From assembly GCA_031279555.1 (NCBI GenBank), contig JAITIK010000053.1:1-39250 (forward strand): DNA of 39,250 nt. The letters run 5' to 3'. The notes beneath the pieces were generated by a model, which saw nothing but the letters and a program-made list of their open reading frames with translations, was not told the DNA's origin and made no database searches. This document shows, piece by piece, positions 9,741-19,465 of the stretch. The position numbers and the translations under genes were made by a program. The DNA is from Treponema sp. (lineage in GTDB: Bacteria; Spirochaetota; Spirochaetia; Treponematales; Breznakiellaceae). The stretch's first letter is position 1. Every line of letters starts with the position of its first letter.

Positions 9741-11324
9741 CTATTTGTCCTTTAAGCCAAGACAGCCGCGCCAGAAATCTTCGGTGGTGAAGCGGCGATA
9801 ATTCTTGATGTAATCTGCGGCGATTTCCTTAAACTTTGAGCCAAAAACCCACAGCAGCTTCAAGAGCCGCGCCGTATGCGTCATCCCGGCAAGCGGGCTT
9901 TTCTCCATTTTCTTTGCCGCGCGTTGCTGAACATCCTGAAGCAGCGCGGCGGAATCCGCCGCGCCAAGCCACTCTATCCCCCGGCAGTAATCCTCCACCG
10001 CCATCATCATCAAGCCGGCGTCATTAAACCTGAAAAACGCTATCCTATAGAATATCTTGATAAAAAGCATCGCCTGAAAATACAGTCTGCCGCAACCTCG
10101 AAAAGCGGAATCTCTGTGCAACGTCGCTACAATGAGGCGGTTGCGCATGGAATAGTAATCTTTCCAGCCGGTACGCTTCGCGTCAAAGGACTCGTGGCGG
10201 ACACAAACGCCGCTCACCACGACCTTCTCACGCCGCTTGTTTCTCAAACCCCATTCGGTGTCATCATACTGAAAAAAAAGCGGCAAAGCCAAGTTGCCGC
10301 TCAAGGTGTGATCAAGATGGAAACAGCAATACCACCACCCGCAATAATTTAACGGCATTTCAATCTCATTGAAGACTATTGACTTGATTTCAGTAAGGTC
10401 ATAGCCGCGCTTATGCTGTACAATTCCGGTTGGTTTTATAATTTCTCCGGACGCATACTGAATGTGCGGCTTGTCCATCAGGAGCATTGCGCCGCTTATC
10501 ACGATGTCCGCGTGTTCTTTTTTCAGCAGCCGGAGAAACATATAAGTGCGTACCAACACATCATGCGTAAAGAAAATATCATCGTCCATAAGCGTGATAT
10601 GCGTCAGGTTGTACCGGTCTTTGTCGGCGAGCGCTTCAATCATGCACCGCGAAAACCCGCCGGAACCGCCGCTGTTGATATTGGGAAAGACTCTCACCGT
10701 TTCGCTCTCGATTTCCTCTTTTTTCAAGGTTTGTCCGTTGTCAGCAATATACACCCGCACATGGCCGTTCAAGATTGAACGGCTGTTGGAAAAGATCGTC
10801 TTATCCAGCATGGCCATGTTCGTTTTAATATAACGCTCCCGTTTATAAGTGCAAATGGCAAGCGCAAGGTTAATGTCCGGCAGGTCTTCATCAACAACCG
10901 AGCGGTACGCGCCATCGTACAACTCCGAAGCTTCAAGCGCCCTGATCGTAAAGGCAAGCAGATCGCACTCGCAATCGGGATAGACAATCTCACACTCTCC
11001 AGGTTCCCGCAAAGAAAACGTTTTTCTAACCAACGGTTTCTCAACAAACCCGCCTTCCAGTTTGCCTTTTAAGCCGCCGCGAATCTGAAAACCGAGAAGC
11101 GTCGCTTCAAAAGACCCTTTTGCTGTCAACGCCAAAGAAATTTGCCCGACAACTGTATACTTTTTCCATTTTTTTAGAGCAAAGCTATTATAATACGTTG
11201 TAAACGCCGCTTCTCCATGGGCGTTAATGCGCACACTTCTGTTCTGAATCTTTATATCCGCGCCACAAGCGCGTATATAAAGCTGGTTTATTGTTTCAGG
11301 AAACTGGAGGTTCTGTACTACCAC
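9741..11324 (-). CDS. GlfT2-like galactofuranosyltransferase (GT2-type)
   Basis: 'NINSGGSGGFSRCMIEALADKDRYNLTHITLMDDDIFFTHD', 'NYCGWWYCCFHLDH', 'GNLALPLFFQYDDTEWGLRNKRREKVVVSGVCVRHESFDAKR'. N-terminal beta-rich extension. GTG start with SD GAGG. Adjacent to glf. Confidence 0.88.
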   Translation of the reverse strand: MVVQNLQFPETINQLYIRACGADIKIQNRSVRINAHGEAAFTTYYNSFALKKWKKYTVVGQISLALTAKGSFEATLLGFQIRGGLKGKLEGGFVEKPLVRKTFSLREPGECEIVYPDCECDLLAFTIRALEASELYDGAYRSVVDEDLPDINLALAICTYKRERYIKTNMAMLDKTIFSNSRSILNGHVRVYIADNGQTLKKEEIESETVRVFPNINSGGSGGFSRCMIEALADKDRYNLTHITLMDDDIFFTHDVLVRTYMFLRLLKKEHADIVISGAMLLMDKPHIQYASGEIIKPTGIVQHKRGYDLTEIKSIVFNEIEMPLNYCGWWYCCFHLDHTLSGNLALPLFFQYDDTEWGLRNKRREKVVVSGVCVRHESFDAKRTGWKDYYSMRNRLIVATLHRDSAFRGCGRLYFQAMLFIKIFYRIAFFRFNDAGLMMMAVEDYCRGIEWLGAADSAALLQDVQQRAAKKMEKSPLAGMTHTARLLKLLWVFGSKFKEIAADYIKNYRRFTTEDFWRGCLGLKDK

Positions 11325-12465
11325 GATTCACCAATTCCTCACAAAGCTCATACACCCTGTCCATCATCTTCTCAAAACTGTATTCTTCATATACTCGTTG
11401 TCTGGCATTCGCCCCCAAACGGACGCGGAGTTCGTCGTCGTCAATCAAGCGCTGGATAGCGACAGACAAGGCGTCCACATCGTTTACCGGTACGGTCAAC
11501 CCGGTCTTCCCGTCAACGCTCACCAGAGGCACTCCTGTGGACAAGTTGGTGTTGACGACAGGCTTGCCGTAGAACATGGCTTCCATTTGCGCAAGCCCAA
11601 AGGCTTCGACTTTGGCGTTGGACGGAAACACAAATATGTCACAGTCAGCGTAAGCGGCTTTCAGTTCCTCAAAGGGCAGGTAGCCGAGAAAATGAATTTT
11701 TTCTCCCAAGCCTTCCGTTTCGACGCGGGCTTTTAACTCGCCTTCCAAAACGCCGGATCCGATGATGAACAGTTCCGCCCCCCGCACCGCCCGCATCGCC
11801 TGAATGAGGACATCAATGCCTTTGTAATACACCAGCCTGCCTACAAACAACAGCTTTTTATTCTGTTTGTTGAACAACCTGTCCATGAGATAATTAGTGA
11901 TGTTCACCTGTTCATAATCCGAGAATTTCAAGCCAAAAGGGATCACTCTGCACTTGTCTTTATACAGACCCAAAAAATCCGAGTTGTCTATATGCGCCTG
12001 CGTCGCCGTTACAACAACATCCGCCCGGCGCAAAAACCATTTCAAAATTGGTTTTATGACTTTAAGCAGTTTCCGCTGGCTAATAATGTCGCTGTGCCAC
12101 CACACAATAACTTTTCCTTTGTATCCCGAAAATAAGCAGGCTAAATCCGCCAATGGAAAAGGCGTGTGAAACAGCAAAATATCGTACTGTCTTGACAACC
12201 TCCACAATTTGAATATGAAATCAATTGACACCGGCATTGAGTAAAGGATGCCGAGGCTTGAAGAGCGGATTACCCGAATATTGTTCACAGTCGTCTCCTC
12301 GGCTTTACCTTCACTCTGGCACACAAGCACCTTCATATCGCTTTTATCATTGAGACCTTCAGCTATATTTTGGACTACCCTTTCAACACCTCCCACCCAC
12401 GGCGCGTAAAATTTGTTAATTTGAAGCACTTTTATTTTATTTTTAATTTTGCATTCATTGTTCAT
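11296..12465 (-). CDS. Glycosyltransferase family 4 protein
   Basis: 'KLLFVGRLVYYKGIDVLIQAMRAVRGAELFIIGSGVLEGELKARVE', 'DIFVFPSNAKVEAFGLAQMEAMFYGKPVVNTN' (E-x7-E motif). Confidence 0.92.
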   Translation of the reverse strand: MNNECKIKNKIKVLQINKFYAPWVGGVERVVQNIAEGLNDKSDMKVLVCQSEGKAEETTVNNIRVIRSSSLGILYSMPVSIDFIFKLWRLSRQYDILLFHTPFPLADLACLFSGYKGKVIVWWHSDIISQRKLLKVIKPILKWFLRRADVVVTATQAHIDNSDFLGLYKDKCRVIPFGLKFSDYEQVNITNYLMDRLFNKQNKKLLFVGRLVYYKGIDVLIQAMRAVRGAELFIIGSGVLEGELKARVETEGLGEKIHFLGYLPFEELKAAYADCDIFVFPSNAKVEAFGLAQMEAMFYGKPVVNTNLSTGVPLVSVDGKTGLTVPVNDVDALSVAIQRLIDDDELRVRLGANARQRVYEEYSFEKMMDRVYELCEELVNRGSTEPPVS

Positions 12466-14069
12466 TTATAATTATCCCATCTATGGCTTCCGCTGAAAGT
12501 AACTGTCAGCGCAACGCTGAAGGGGCGCTTTTCATCATCTGTAATATGGCGGTAATAGTAACCAGCGTGATCATCTTCGTTACTCTCCGCCCTACTGCCA
12601 AGCGCCATCAGAACGCCTAAAGACACCGCCATATTCGGAAAGGGAACAACACGTATTCCCGGCATAAGCGCCATGGTGTTGTAATCAATGCCGTAAAGGA
12701 ATTTTACGGCAAACCGCAAATCACGCCATCCGGGTTTGAAAGAAAGGTTGAGCGCAAGGTTGTTGCCTTTAATAAGCTCGCGGACTTTGGCCGTCAATCC
12801 TTTCTCAATGTCGGCTTCAGTCATCCACTGAAGGTCTTCCTCCCCATTATAAAAATATTCAGCGCCCACCGTGAGTTTCTTGGAAAAAAAATTCCGCGCA
12901 ACGCCAACGCTGCCGGAGAAAGCAAGCGAATCCCACTTTCTTTCACGGGTAGACGGCACCCATTGATCTTTTTCGGCCAACTTCTTACCAGTACTGTCCA
13001 CCAAAATCTTTTCCCCCTCTACAAACTCGCTGCTTCCGATGGCGGCGAGGCCTTCAGAGTATATTTCGGTGTTCAGGATGGTTGTCTTAACTGAAACTGC
13101 GGCGCGTAAAGGCATAATCTCGCTATACATAAACCCGGCGTTGATATCCACTTTCTTGAAGGCGAGATTGTACTTGCCGCCCCAATAGATCAACTCCTTC
13201 TGAATGTTGGTCTCAACAAAAAAATCGTCACGCGCTATAGCGACAAATTCCAAACCGCCTATCCCAATGGGAATAGACAGGCGCGCAGTATAGGCGTCGT
13301 TTTTTCCGGAGTATGGTGTATAGCGAGCTACTTTCTTGGGGTACCACCCTGCCGGAATATTTTCTTCCCCCTCCTTACCATTCCCCTCATAATAAACATC
13401 CTCCCTATAATACTTCGTGTTGTTTGTCGCATTGCCGCGCTGGAAAGCTGACGGAACGAGCGCTAAAAGATTGGCGAAAACAAAATCTCTTGAAATTCCC
13501 CAGTTGTATGTAAATTTACCCGCCCGTAAAAAAACCTTGTTGTTTATTGAGTAATCAAGGGAAAAAGTCTCCACCGCAATGGCAAACTTGGGAAAAGAAA
13601 ACGTGAACGTCGACCTCACTCCCAACGTATCGGAAAGCTGGTAATTAAGACCCAAAGAGGATGTCATAAGGACGGCCGGCAATGAAGTTTCTTTATAATG
13701 AGGGTGTTCATCCCAATACCACGGCGCCTCATCCCAACCCGGAAAAAAGCCGCCGGTAAAAGAGTAGTTCGCGCTTAAGCTGAAACCTTTTTTCTTGAGG
13801 TTGGAAATCACGGAAGCCGGCTGCGCCGCCGGAGGCTTGGACTGTGGCGCAACGGCCGGTTTGGGTTGCGGCGCCGCAACGGCTGGCTTTGCCGACGTCT
13901 CCGTCTGGTTGGCATGGGCCGGGGGCGTTTTCTCTTCAAATAAAGAATCAATGTCGTCTAATGCGTCAAGATCCAATAGAGTTCCGGAATCCGAGCCTTC
14001 CACCGCCTGAGCGTACAAGAAGCTCGCTTCGCATAAACATAAAAGAAATACATATACAAAACGTCTCAT
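12462..14069 (-). CDS. Predicted outer-membrane beta-barrel protein with signal peptide and Pro/Ala-rich linker
   Basis: Signal peptide 'MRRFVYVFLLCLCEASFLYAQA', low-complexity 'AVAAPQPKPAVAPQSKPPAAQPAS', then alternating amphipathic strands ending 'PFSVALTVTFSG'. Stop/start overlap with the LolA-like gene. Confidence 0.7.
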   Translation of the reverse strand: MRRFVYVFLLCLCEASFLYAQAVEGSDSGTLLDLDALDDIDSLFEEKTPPAHANQTETSAKPAVAAPQPKPAVAPQSKPPAAQPASVISNLKKKGFSLSANYSFTGGFFPGWDEAPWYWDEHPHYKETSLPAVLMTSSLGLNYQLSDTLGVRSTFTFSFPKFAIAVETFSLDYSINNKVFLRAGKFTYNWGISRDFVFANLLALVPSAFQRGNATNNTKYYREDVYYEGNGKEGEENIPAGWYPKKVARYTPYSGKNDAYTARLSIPIGIGGLEFVAIARDDFFVETNIQKELIYWGGKYNLAFKKVDINAGFMYSEIMPLRAAVSVKTTILNTEIYSEGLAAIGSSEFVEGEKILVDSTGKKLAEKDQWVPSTRERKWDSLAFSGSVGVARNFFSKKLTVGAEYFYNGEEDLQWMTEADIEKGLTAKVRELIKGNNLALNLSFKPGWRDLRFAVKFLYGIDYNTMALMPGIRVVPFPNMAVSLGVLMALGSRAESNEDDHAGYYYRHITDDEKRPFSVALTVTFSGSHRWDNYK

Positions 14070-14917
14070 TAATTGTTTACCATCTCCAAATAAGTCTTTG
14101 AGAAAATATAATCGCCAACTCCGGCAAAGGAAGGCTTCGTGATGGTTATCAATGTCCTTTCTTTAACAAACGCGCCGTTTACAACCGCGCCTTTAAGCGC
14201 ATCTTCAAAAAGAATCTGCTTGGGAACGTACCGGTTTCCCATTTTGTAATAATCGGGAATAGCCGAAGTACGCAAAAGCTGGCCTGAAAGGCTGCAATCT
14301 TCACTCTTACGCACTAATCCGTCCTCGCTTATCCACAATCTCATTCTGGGATACTGTACGCCTTTGGATTTGGAAAGCAACGTAAGAAGCCTGCACTTGT
14401 ACTTGCCAAGCGTCGCATCTTCTCCGGAAATCACTTGATAATCCTGAGACAAGGTTGAGCGCGTGAAATCGGAATTGCTGGCGTTGGTGTTTTGAAACCG
14501 GTCGCTGCTGCTCGTCGTATTAAAACGCTTGCTCTCCGGATCGTAAAACCACAGTGTGCCGCCCTGTTTGAGGTAGCCCTGTCCACGGCTTATACTCGGT
14601 TGGAGAATCACAATCACATACGTCTCTTGAGAATCCCGCCTAAATATCGCCGCTACGGTTGTCGTCCGCTCCTGCCCCGGCTTGTCTTCAACAATGGTAT
14701 ATTCCGCGGAAAAATCGGAGTCAAGATAACTGACCAGATCATCCGCCCGTTTCAGCAATTCCGTATCCGTGAGAGCGTTCAGCGAACTTATCATCAAAAC
14801 CGCGAAAAGTGAAGAAAAAACAATCCTCGCTAATATACCACCTTTCATGGTATTATAATATACCACATTATAATACTTTTTCAATTTTTTCTCCTTTTTT
14901 CGTAGAAATTTTCTCAA
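14069..14917 (-). CDS. Outer-membrane lipoprotein-sorting (LolA-like) protein
   Basis: 'ELLKRADDLVSYLDSDFSAEYTIVEDKPGQERTTTVAAIFRRDSQETYVIVILQPSISRGQGYLKQGGTLWFYDPESKRF...GDYIFSKTYLE'. Likely start ATG at 14848, or an upstream TTG preceded by AAGGAG. Confidence 0.8.
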   Translation of the reverse strand: MRKFLRKKEKKLKKYYNVVYYNTMKGGILARIVFSSLFAVLMISSLNALTDTELLKRADDLVSYLDSDFSAEYTIVEDKPGQERTTTVAAIFRRDSQETYVIVILQPSISRGQGYLKQGGTLWFYDPESKRFNTTSSSDRFQNTNASNSDFTRSTLSQDYQVISGEDATLGKYKCRLLTLLSKSKGVQYPRMRLWISEDGLVRKSEDCSLSGQLLRTSAIPDYYKMGNRYVPKQILFEDALKGAVVNGAFVKERTLITITKPSFAGVGDYIFSKTYLEMVNN

Positions 14918-14954
14918 AACTTCAGTTTACGGCGCTGATCTTTGGGATTGCCTG

Positions 14955-14988
14955 TGGGAAAAACCGGATTTCAACCCGCTTTTTCCCA
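14955..14988. other. Intergenic hairpin, 9-bp stem, 16-nt loop
   Basis: TGGGAAAAA-CCGGATTTCAACCCGC-TTTTTCCCA between the LolA-like and FtsX-like genes. Confidence 0.6.
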
Positions 14989-15009
14989 AACGCCGTTTTA
15001 AAACGCGCT

Positions 15010-16329
15010 TTAGTCGCCGTTTCCGCTGAGCATTTTGGGCAGAGAACCGCGTGAAGCGATAAAAGCCGGAATGCCGAGCGCGGGCAACAACGCCGCAAAG
15101 ACAGCCAGCGTATTGAGCAAGAAGGTTTCAAAGCGGTACAGCGCGAAAAGTTTTCCATCTTTCATAAACATTTCAAAGCCCGCGATGTTCGAGAACGGCA
15201 ACATGGAAAGAATGTTCACTAAAACGATGGAGAACAAAAAGCCCACAGCAACGGAAATCAACGCCAAACATGCGGCTTCTATAACCAGCATCCACGTTAT
15301 GTCCCCCTCTTGGAAACCAAGCACGCGCATGGCACCCAATTCCTGCGAACGTTCGTACAGAATCAGCTTATAGGTCACCAAGGCGCTGACAAACACAATA
15401 ATGAGCATCATGACAAACAACAGATACGAAAGGACATCCATCGCTTTCAACAAATCATCAACCTCGGAGAGGTAAATTTCAAGGGTTAGTATAAAAACCC
15501 TAATACCGCTCCACCCGGCAAGTTGCTCCGTTTCAAAATCAGAGCGGTTTTGCAACATGGCGGCGGTATTCACCCCGCTCTCCGCAAGCCCCCATTGAAG
15601 CAGCGTCTTATTCCAGTCAATATCGGTTCTCTTATCATCAAAGAAAAAACCAACGTTTGAACATTCCCCCGCGTTAAACCCCACCAGTTCGTTCAACGCG
15701 GCTCGTGAAATGTAACTTTTAAAGTAGCCAAAAATGGTTTTGTCCTCAATAATGCCGGCGACAATGAAATTGCCCGTGTTTCTCTGCCCCAGGTAGTTTC
15801 TAACCTCAAGAATAAGGCTGTCGCCTTGCCGAATGCCCAAATAATGGGCGACAGGGGAAGAAATCAAAATCTCTTCATCGCCTTCCAAGGGTTTTTTAGG
15901 CTTCGCTTCATAATTGAAGCTGTTGAACAGTTCCGCTTCCACATCCCAATCAACGCCGTTCACGTATTTGAGCCTCGCCATATTCCCGTTGTAATAGAGG
16001 GCTGCTTCGCTCATAAAGTTGGTGCGCATCACGATGCGATCCGGGTTGAGATTATTTTGCTCCGCGACGGCGAGGATCGCATCTATTTCCCTTTGTCCAA
16101 GACGAAGCGTACTTCCAACGCCGTCATGATCCCAGCCCAGCGCAATCAGATCGCCCGCGTAATGGGACTGAGCCGTCTGGTACAGCATCGCGGTCATGCC
16201 CTCTTTTACCGCCATAATCGCGGTGATAACCGCAAAACCGATGGCGAGGGCAAGAAATAGAAAGAAATACCTGCGTTTGTACCGGGAAAGGTACCGGATG
16301 GCAAGCGAAACCAGTTTTATCACTTTCAT
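15010..16329 (-). CDS. ABC transporter permease, FtsX/LolC-E/MacB type
   Basis: N-terminal TM 'YFFLFLALAIGFAVITAIMAVKEGM', large periplasmic domain, C-terminal TM segments with 'SQELGAMRVLGFQEGDITWMLVIEA'. Confidence 0.9.
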   Translation of the reverse strand: MKVIKLVSLAIRYLSRYKRRYFFLFLALAIGFAVITAIMAVKEGMTAMLYQTAQSHYAGDLIALGWDHDGVGSTLRLGQREIDAILAVAEQNNLNPDRIVMRTNFMSEAALYYNGNMARLKYVNGVDWDVEAELFNSFNYEAKPKKPLEGDEEILISSPVAHYLGIRQGDSLILEVRNYLGQRNTGNFIVAGIIEDKTIFGYFKSYISRAALNELVGFNAGECSNVGFFFDDKRTDIDWNKTLLQWGLAESGVNTAAMLQNRSDFETEQLAGWSGIRVFILTLEIYLSEVDDLLKAMDVLSYLLFVMMLIIVFVSALVTYKLILYERSQELGAMRVLGFQEGDITWMLVIEAACLALISVAVGFLFSIVLVNILSMLPFSNIAGFEMFMKDGKLFALYRFETFLLNTLAVFAALLPALGIPAFIASRGSLPKMLSGNGD

Positions 16330-16330
16330 C

Positions 16331-17785
16331 TTACGCCCTCAAATCTCTGAGCGCAACGGCAGGTTCCATACGCGCCGCTTCTTCAACCGGGTAGATTGAA
16401 GCCCCAAATCCCAATCCCACGGCGAGCGCCAAAGCCGCAACGGCGCTCTGCGGAAAAAATTCTATATTCAAAACGCCTCCTCCCAGCAAAGATGCCAGAA
16501 GATCGTTCGAAATCGTTATACGCATAGCGTTGATATATTGAAAGAAAAGGATTCCGGCAAGTACGCCGGCAAGTCCCGATAGACAGGACAGCGCAAGATT
16601 TTCTCCCCAAAAAAGAACCCGGATGAACCGGTCCGCGGCTCCTATTGATCTGAGCGTTCCTATTTCGCGCTTGCGCTTGAAAACCGAAATCAACAGAATG
16701 TTGATGACGGCAATCATGCCCACGATGCTGACCAGGCTTATGCCGCTGTTGAAGAGGGTTTGCAAAATGATCAGCATGACAGCCGACTCGCCCGCCGCAA
16801 TCTGCCAATTTACCGCCGTCACTCCGTAAGAGGAGAGTTTTTTGTTCAAATCGTTTATAAAGGAAGCGGGAAATGAAAAAAGCCCTTTCTTTAAGCGTAC
16901 AATGATGAAATTCCACTCTCCACCCACAGTCTGCGACGGCGCCTTTTCTCTAGCCTCGCTTAAAAACGAAGAAACCGCATCCGGAGACATCTCCTCGTCT
17001 GCTTCCAGAAAATCAACCGAATCCCCTCCAAAAAGATCGTCAATGCCGGACGCCATAAGCGGCGCGACTTCTTCTCCGGCTTCGGCGTCTGTAGACGCGA
17101 CCTGAATTGAGGTAAGCGTACGCGCGGTCTGAACGTCCGTTATAACGATTTCATTCATAAATTGTCCGGCGTTTTTGTATTGATAGATGCCGGTCACCGG
17201 CACTTCCCGAATCTTAAACCCTGCGACTCCGGCTGACGTAAGCAGGATTTTCTCCCCCACGCCCGGGTATTTTCCGGTGTCCCGCTCAATGTCCGCAGCT
17301 TTTTCTTTCGATATCATAGCGCCGAACTCGCCGTTCAGCAGAAACCGCCCTTCAACAATCTCTATAGACGGGAAAAGGGGGAAGTAGGTGTCAGGATCAA
17401 CGCCGCACAACAACGCGGGGCTGCGGTAGCTTTCAAAATCGAGAAGCGCCTGCCCGGACACTTGGCTGGTCATGCCCGCGACATTAGGCTCCGCGGCGAT
17501 GATTTCAACAAGCGCGTCATAGGCGGGAAGTACTGGTATAGAAAAATATTCATTTACAATCGCCATATTCGCGCCGAAAAGGTTCATGGTGACATCGCCT
17601 GACTTTTCTATCACAACATCGCCCGTAACGCCGTTTATGAACGTATCCCTCATGCTTTGAACCGTCCTTCCGATGAGGCTGTTGCCAACAAAGAAAAGAA
17701 AGGTGATGCTGCCTATCAGAAGAATGATGATGCCGTTGCTTTTCCTGTTACGGAGAATGTTCCGCAGGATCAATTGCCATGTCAA
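16331..17785 (-). CDS. ABC transporter permease, FtsX/LolC-E/MacB type
   Basis: 'ILRNILRNRKSNGIIILLIGSITFLFFVGNSLI', 'KRKREIGTLRSIGAADRFIRVLFWGENLALS'. Confidence 0.9.
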   Translation of the reverse strand: MTWQLILRNILRNRKSNGIIILLIGSITFLFFVGNSLIGRTVQSMRDTFINGVTGDVVIEKSGDVTMNLFGANMAIVNEYFSIPVLPAYDALVEIIAAEPNVAGMTSQVSGQALLDFESYRSPALLCGVDPDTYFPLFPSIEIVEGRFLLNGEFGAMISKEKAADIERDTGKYPGVGEKILLTSAGVAGFKIREVPVTGIYQYKNAGQFMNEIVITDVQTARTLTSIQVASTDAEAGEEVAPLMASGIDDLFGGDSVDFLEADEEMSPDAVSSFLSEAREKAPSQTVGGEWNFIIVRLKKGLFSFPASFINDLNKKLSSYGVTAVNWQIAAGESAVMLIILQTLFNSGISLVSIVGMIAVINILLISVFKRKREIGTLRSIGAADRFIRVLFWGENLALSCLSGLAGVLAGILFFQYINAMRITISNDLLASLLGGGVLNIEFFPQSAVAALALAVGLGFGASIYPVEEAARMEPAVALRDLRA

Positions 17786-18468
17786 GGCCGCTCCTCCGAT
17801 GCTATAACGCCGTCGCGGAGATGAACAATCGTCTGCGCTATTTTCCAGATGTCCGGATCGTGCGTGGAAATGATGAGCGTCGTCCCCTCGTCTTTCTGAA
17901 CTTTCTGCAAGAGTTCAAGCACACGCCGTCCATTTTCCGAGTCAAGGTTAGCCGTCGGTTCATCCGCGATGATGATGTGCGGACGGTTGACCAAGGCGCG
18001 GGCTATAGCGACCCGTTGCTGCTCGCCGCCTGAAAGCTCGGCGGGCATGTGGCGCATACGGTCGGCAAGCCCGACCTCTTCCACCAGCGATTCAACCCGC
18101 TTCCGGCGCTCCGCTTTTGAACTGGAGTCCTTGCGGATGATCATAGGCAGTTCAACATTTTCAAAAACATCAAGCACTGGCAACAGGTTGAACGACTGAA
18201 ATATGAAGCCAATCGTTTTCTGCCTCATCCTGACAATTTCTTCCCTGCCCAAAGCGCCGGTTTCCTTATCGTTTATCAGCAAAGCGCCGCTTGTAGGCTT
18301 GTCTATAAGCCCGATGATATTCATAAGCGTCGTTTTCCCCGAACCAGATGCGCCGGCGACAGCGATAAACGCGCCTTTTTCTATATTAAGGCTGATTCCT
18401 TTAAGCGCGTTTACCGTCACCGCTCCCATGGGATATGTTTTACAAATATCTTTCAGTACAATTAACAT
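17782..18468 (-). CDS. ABC transporter ATP-binding protein, LolD/MacB type
   Basis: '[23 protein letters not shown]', '[33 protein letters not shown]'. Confidence 0.95.
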   Translation of the reverse strand: MLIVLKDICKTYPMGAVTVNALKGISLNIEKGAFIAVAGASGSGKTTLMNIIGLIDKPTSGALLINDKETGALGREEIVRMRQKTIGFIFQSFNLLPVLDVFENVELPMIIRKDSSSKAERRKRVESLVEEVGLADRMRHMPAELSGGEQQRVAIARALVNRPHIIIADEPTANLDSENGRRVLELLQKVQKDEGTTLIISTHDPDIWKIAQTIVHLRDGVIASEERP

Positions 18469-18474
18469 AACCTT

Positions 18475-18502
18475 ATTTTAAAAAAAGAGCCTCGCTTGTC
18501 AA
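18475..18502 (-). promoter_or_regulatory. Sigma70-type promoter with -10 six nt upstream of the LolD-like ATG (predicted leaderless)
   Basis: Minus strand TTGACA-N16-TAAAAT-AAGGTT-ATG. Confidence 0.65.
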
Positions 18503-18524
18503 GTATCCCAAAGGATTAAAATGA

Positions 18525-19127
18525 CTATAACTCACTCCTTTTCGTAATAATTCTTGAAATAAGCCCATATTCAATCGCTTCTTCCGCGTTCATCCAAAAA
18601 TCACGATCCGTGTCTTTTTCCACTTTCTCTACGGCGACGCCCGTTTCACCGGCTATGAGCCTGTTGATCTTCGCCCGCAGCTTTTCCAGTTCCCGCGCAT
18701 GTATCTCAATGTCGGTCGCAACGCCCTGGATGCCGGAAAGCGGCTGATGAATGAGATAATGGCTGTTCGGCAGTCCGATACGGCGTTCCTTCGGGCTTGC
18801 AAGCTGAATAATCGCCGCCGCGCTTGCGACAAGCCCCATGCCAACAGTCCACACGTCAGGTTTCACAAACCGGATCATATCAAAAATCGCGTACCCCGCG
18901 TCCGCGTCTCCGCCGGGCGAATCGATGAATATGCGGATAGGGTCATCGCCCATATTTTCCAAAAGCAAAAGCTGCCTGATCGTCTTTTCAGCAAGGTCTT
19001 TGTTTATCTCTCCGGACAGAAGTATTGTCCTTGTTTTTAGCAGCTTTGACACAAGCGGATCAAATTCCTGGGATTTCGCCTCTTTTTTTTCCCGCTCCTC
19101 GTCTTCGTCATCAAGCAAAATGTTCAT
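18525..19127 (-). CDS. clpP: ATP-dependent Clp protease proteolytic subunit
   Basis: Start trimmed to MNILLDDEDEEREKK (SD AGGAGG). 'IFIDSPGGDADAGYAIFDMIRFV', Ser region 'GMGLVASAAAIIQLASPKERRIGLPNSHYLIHQPLSG'. Confidence 0.9.
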   Translation of the reverse strand: MNILLDDEDEEREKKEAKSQEFDPLVSKLLKTRTILLSGEINKDLAEKTIRQLLLLENMGDDPIRIFIDSPGGDADAGYAIFDMIRFVKPDVWTVGMGLVASAAAIIQLASPKERRIGLPNSHYLIHQPLSGIQGVATDIEIHARELEKLRAKINRLIAGETGVAVEKVEKDTDRDFWMNAEEAIEYGLISRIITKRSEL

Positions 19128-19418
19128 CGTGCCTCCTATCTTATATAATAAGAAAATTTCGGGGATAAGGCAAGTATATCGGCGCATATAGAGGCGATAG
19201 TCCCCTTGCGGGACATTCCGGCGCGTCATTCTTTTGAAAACAGCGCAATCAACGGAATATGTTCCCCGCCCTTCTTCAGTGATTTCCATGCCGTTTACAA
19301 GGCGTGTCACTCTGACGGCGCGCCTGTCAGTATGCCATCGTGTACACGGTTGACCAAGCACGGTAAAACCATTCTCCACGCCGCAAAGCCCCTCGCCTTC
19401 CAATTTCTTGTTGAAGGG

Positions 19419-19465
19419 GGCGCATCCTCTACGCCTCCCGCGTTTTCACATCCAACTTTGATGAA
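19419..19465 (-). repeat. Dispersed 47-nt repeat, copy 1
   Basis: ggcgcatcctctacgcctcccgcgttttcacatccaactttgatgaa, 42/47 identical by eye to 21217-21263. Minus strand encodes FIKVGCENAGGVEDAP. Confidence 0.75.

Noticed and set aside
19128-19403. 92-aa N-terminal extension of the clpP ORF
   Set aside because: Clp homology begins after MNILLDDEDEE, which has its own AGGAGG SD; the extension is Arg/Cys-rich and runs close to the 47-nt repeat region.
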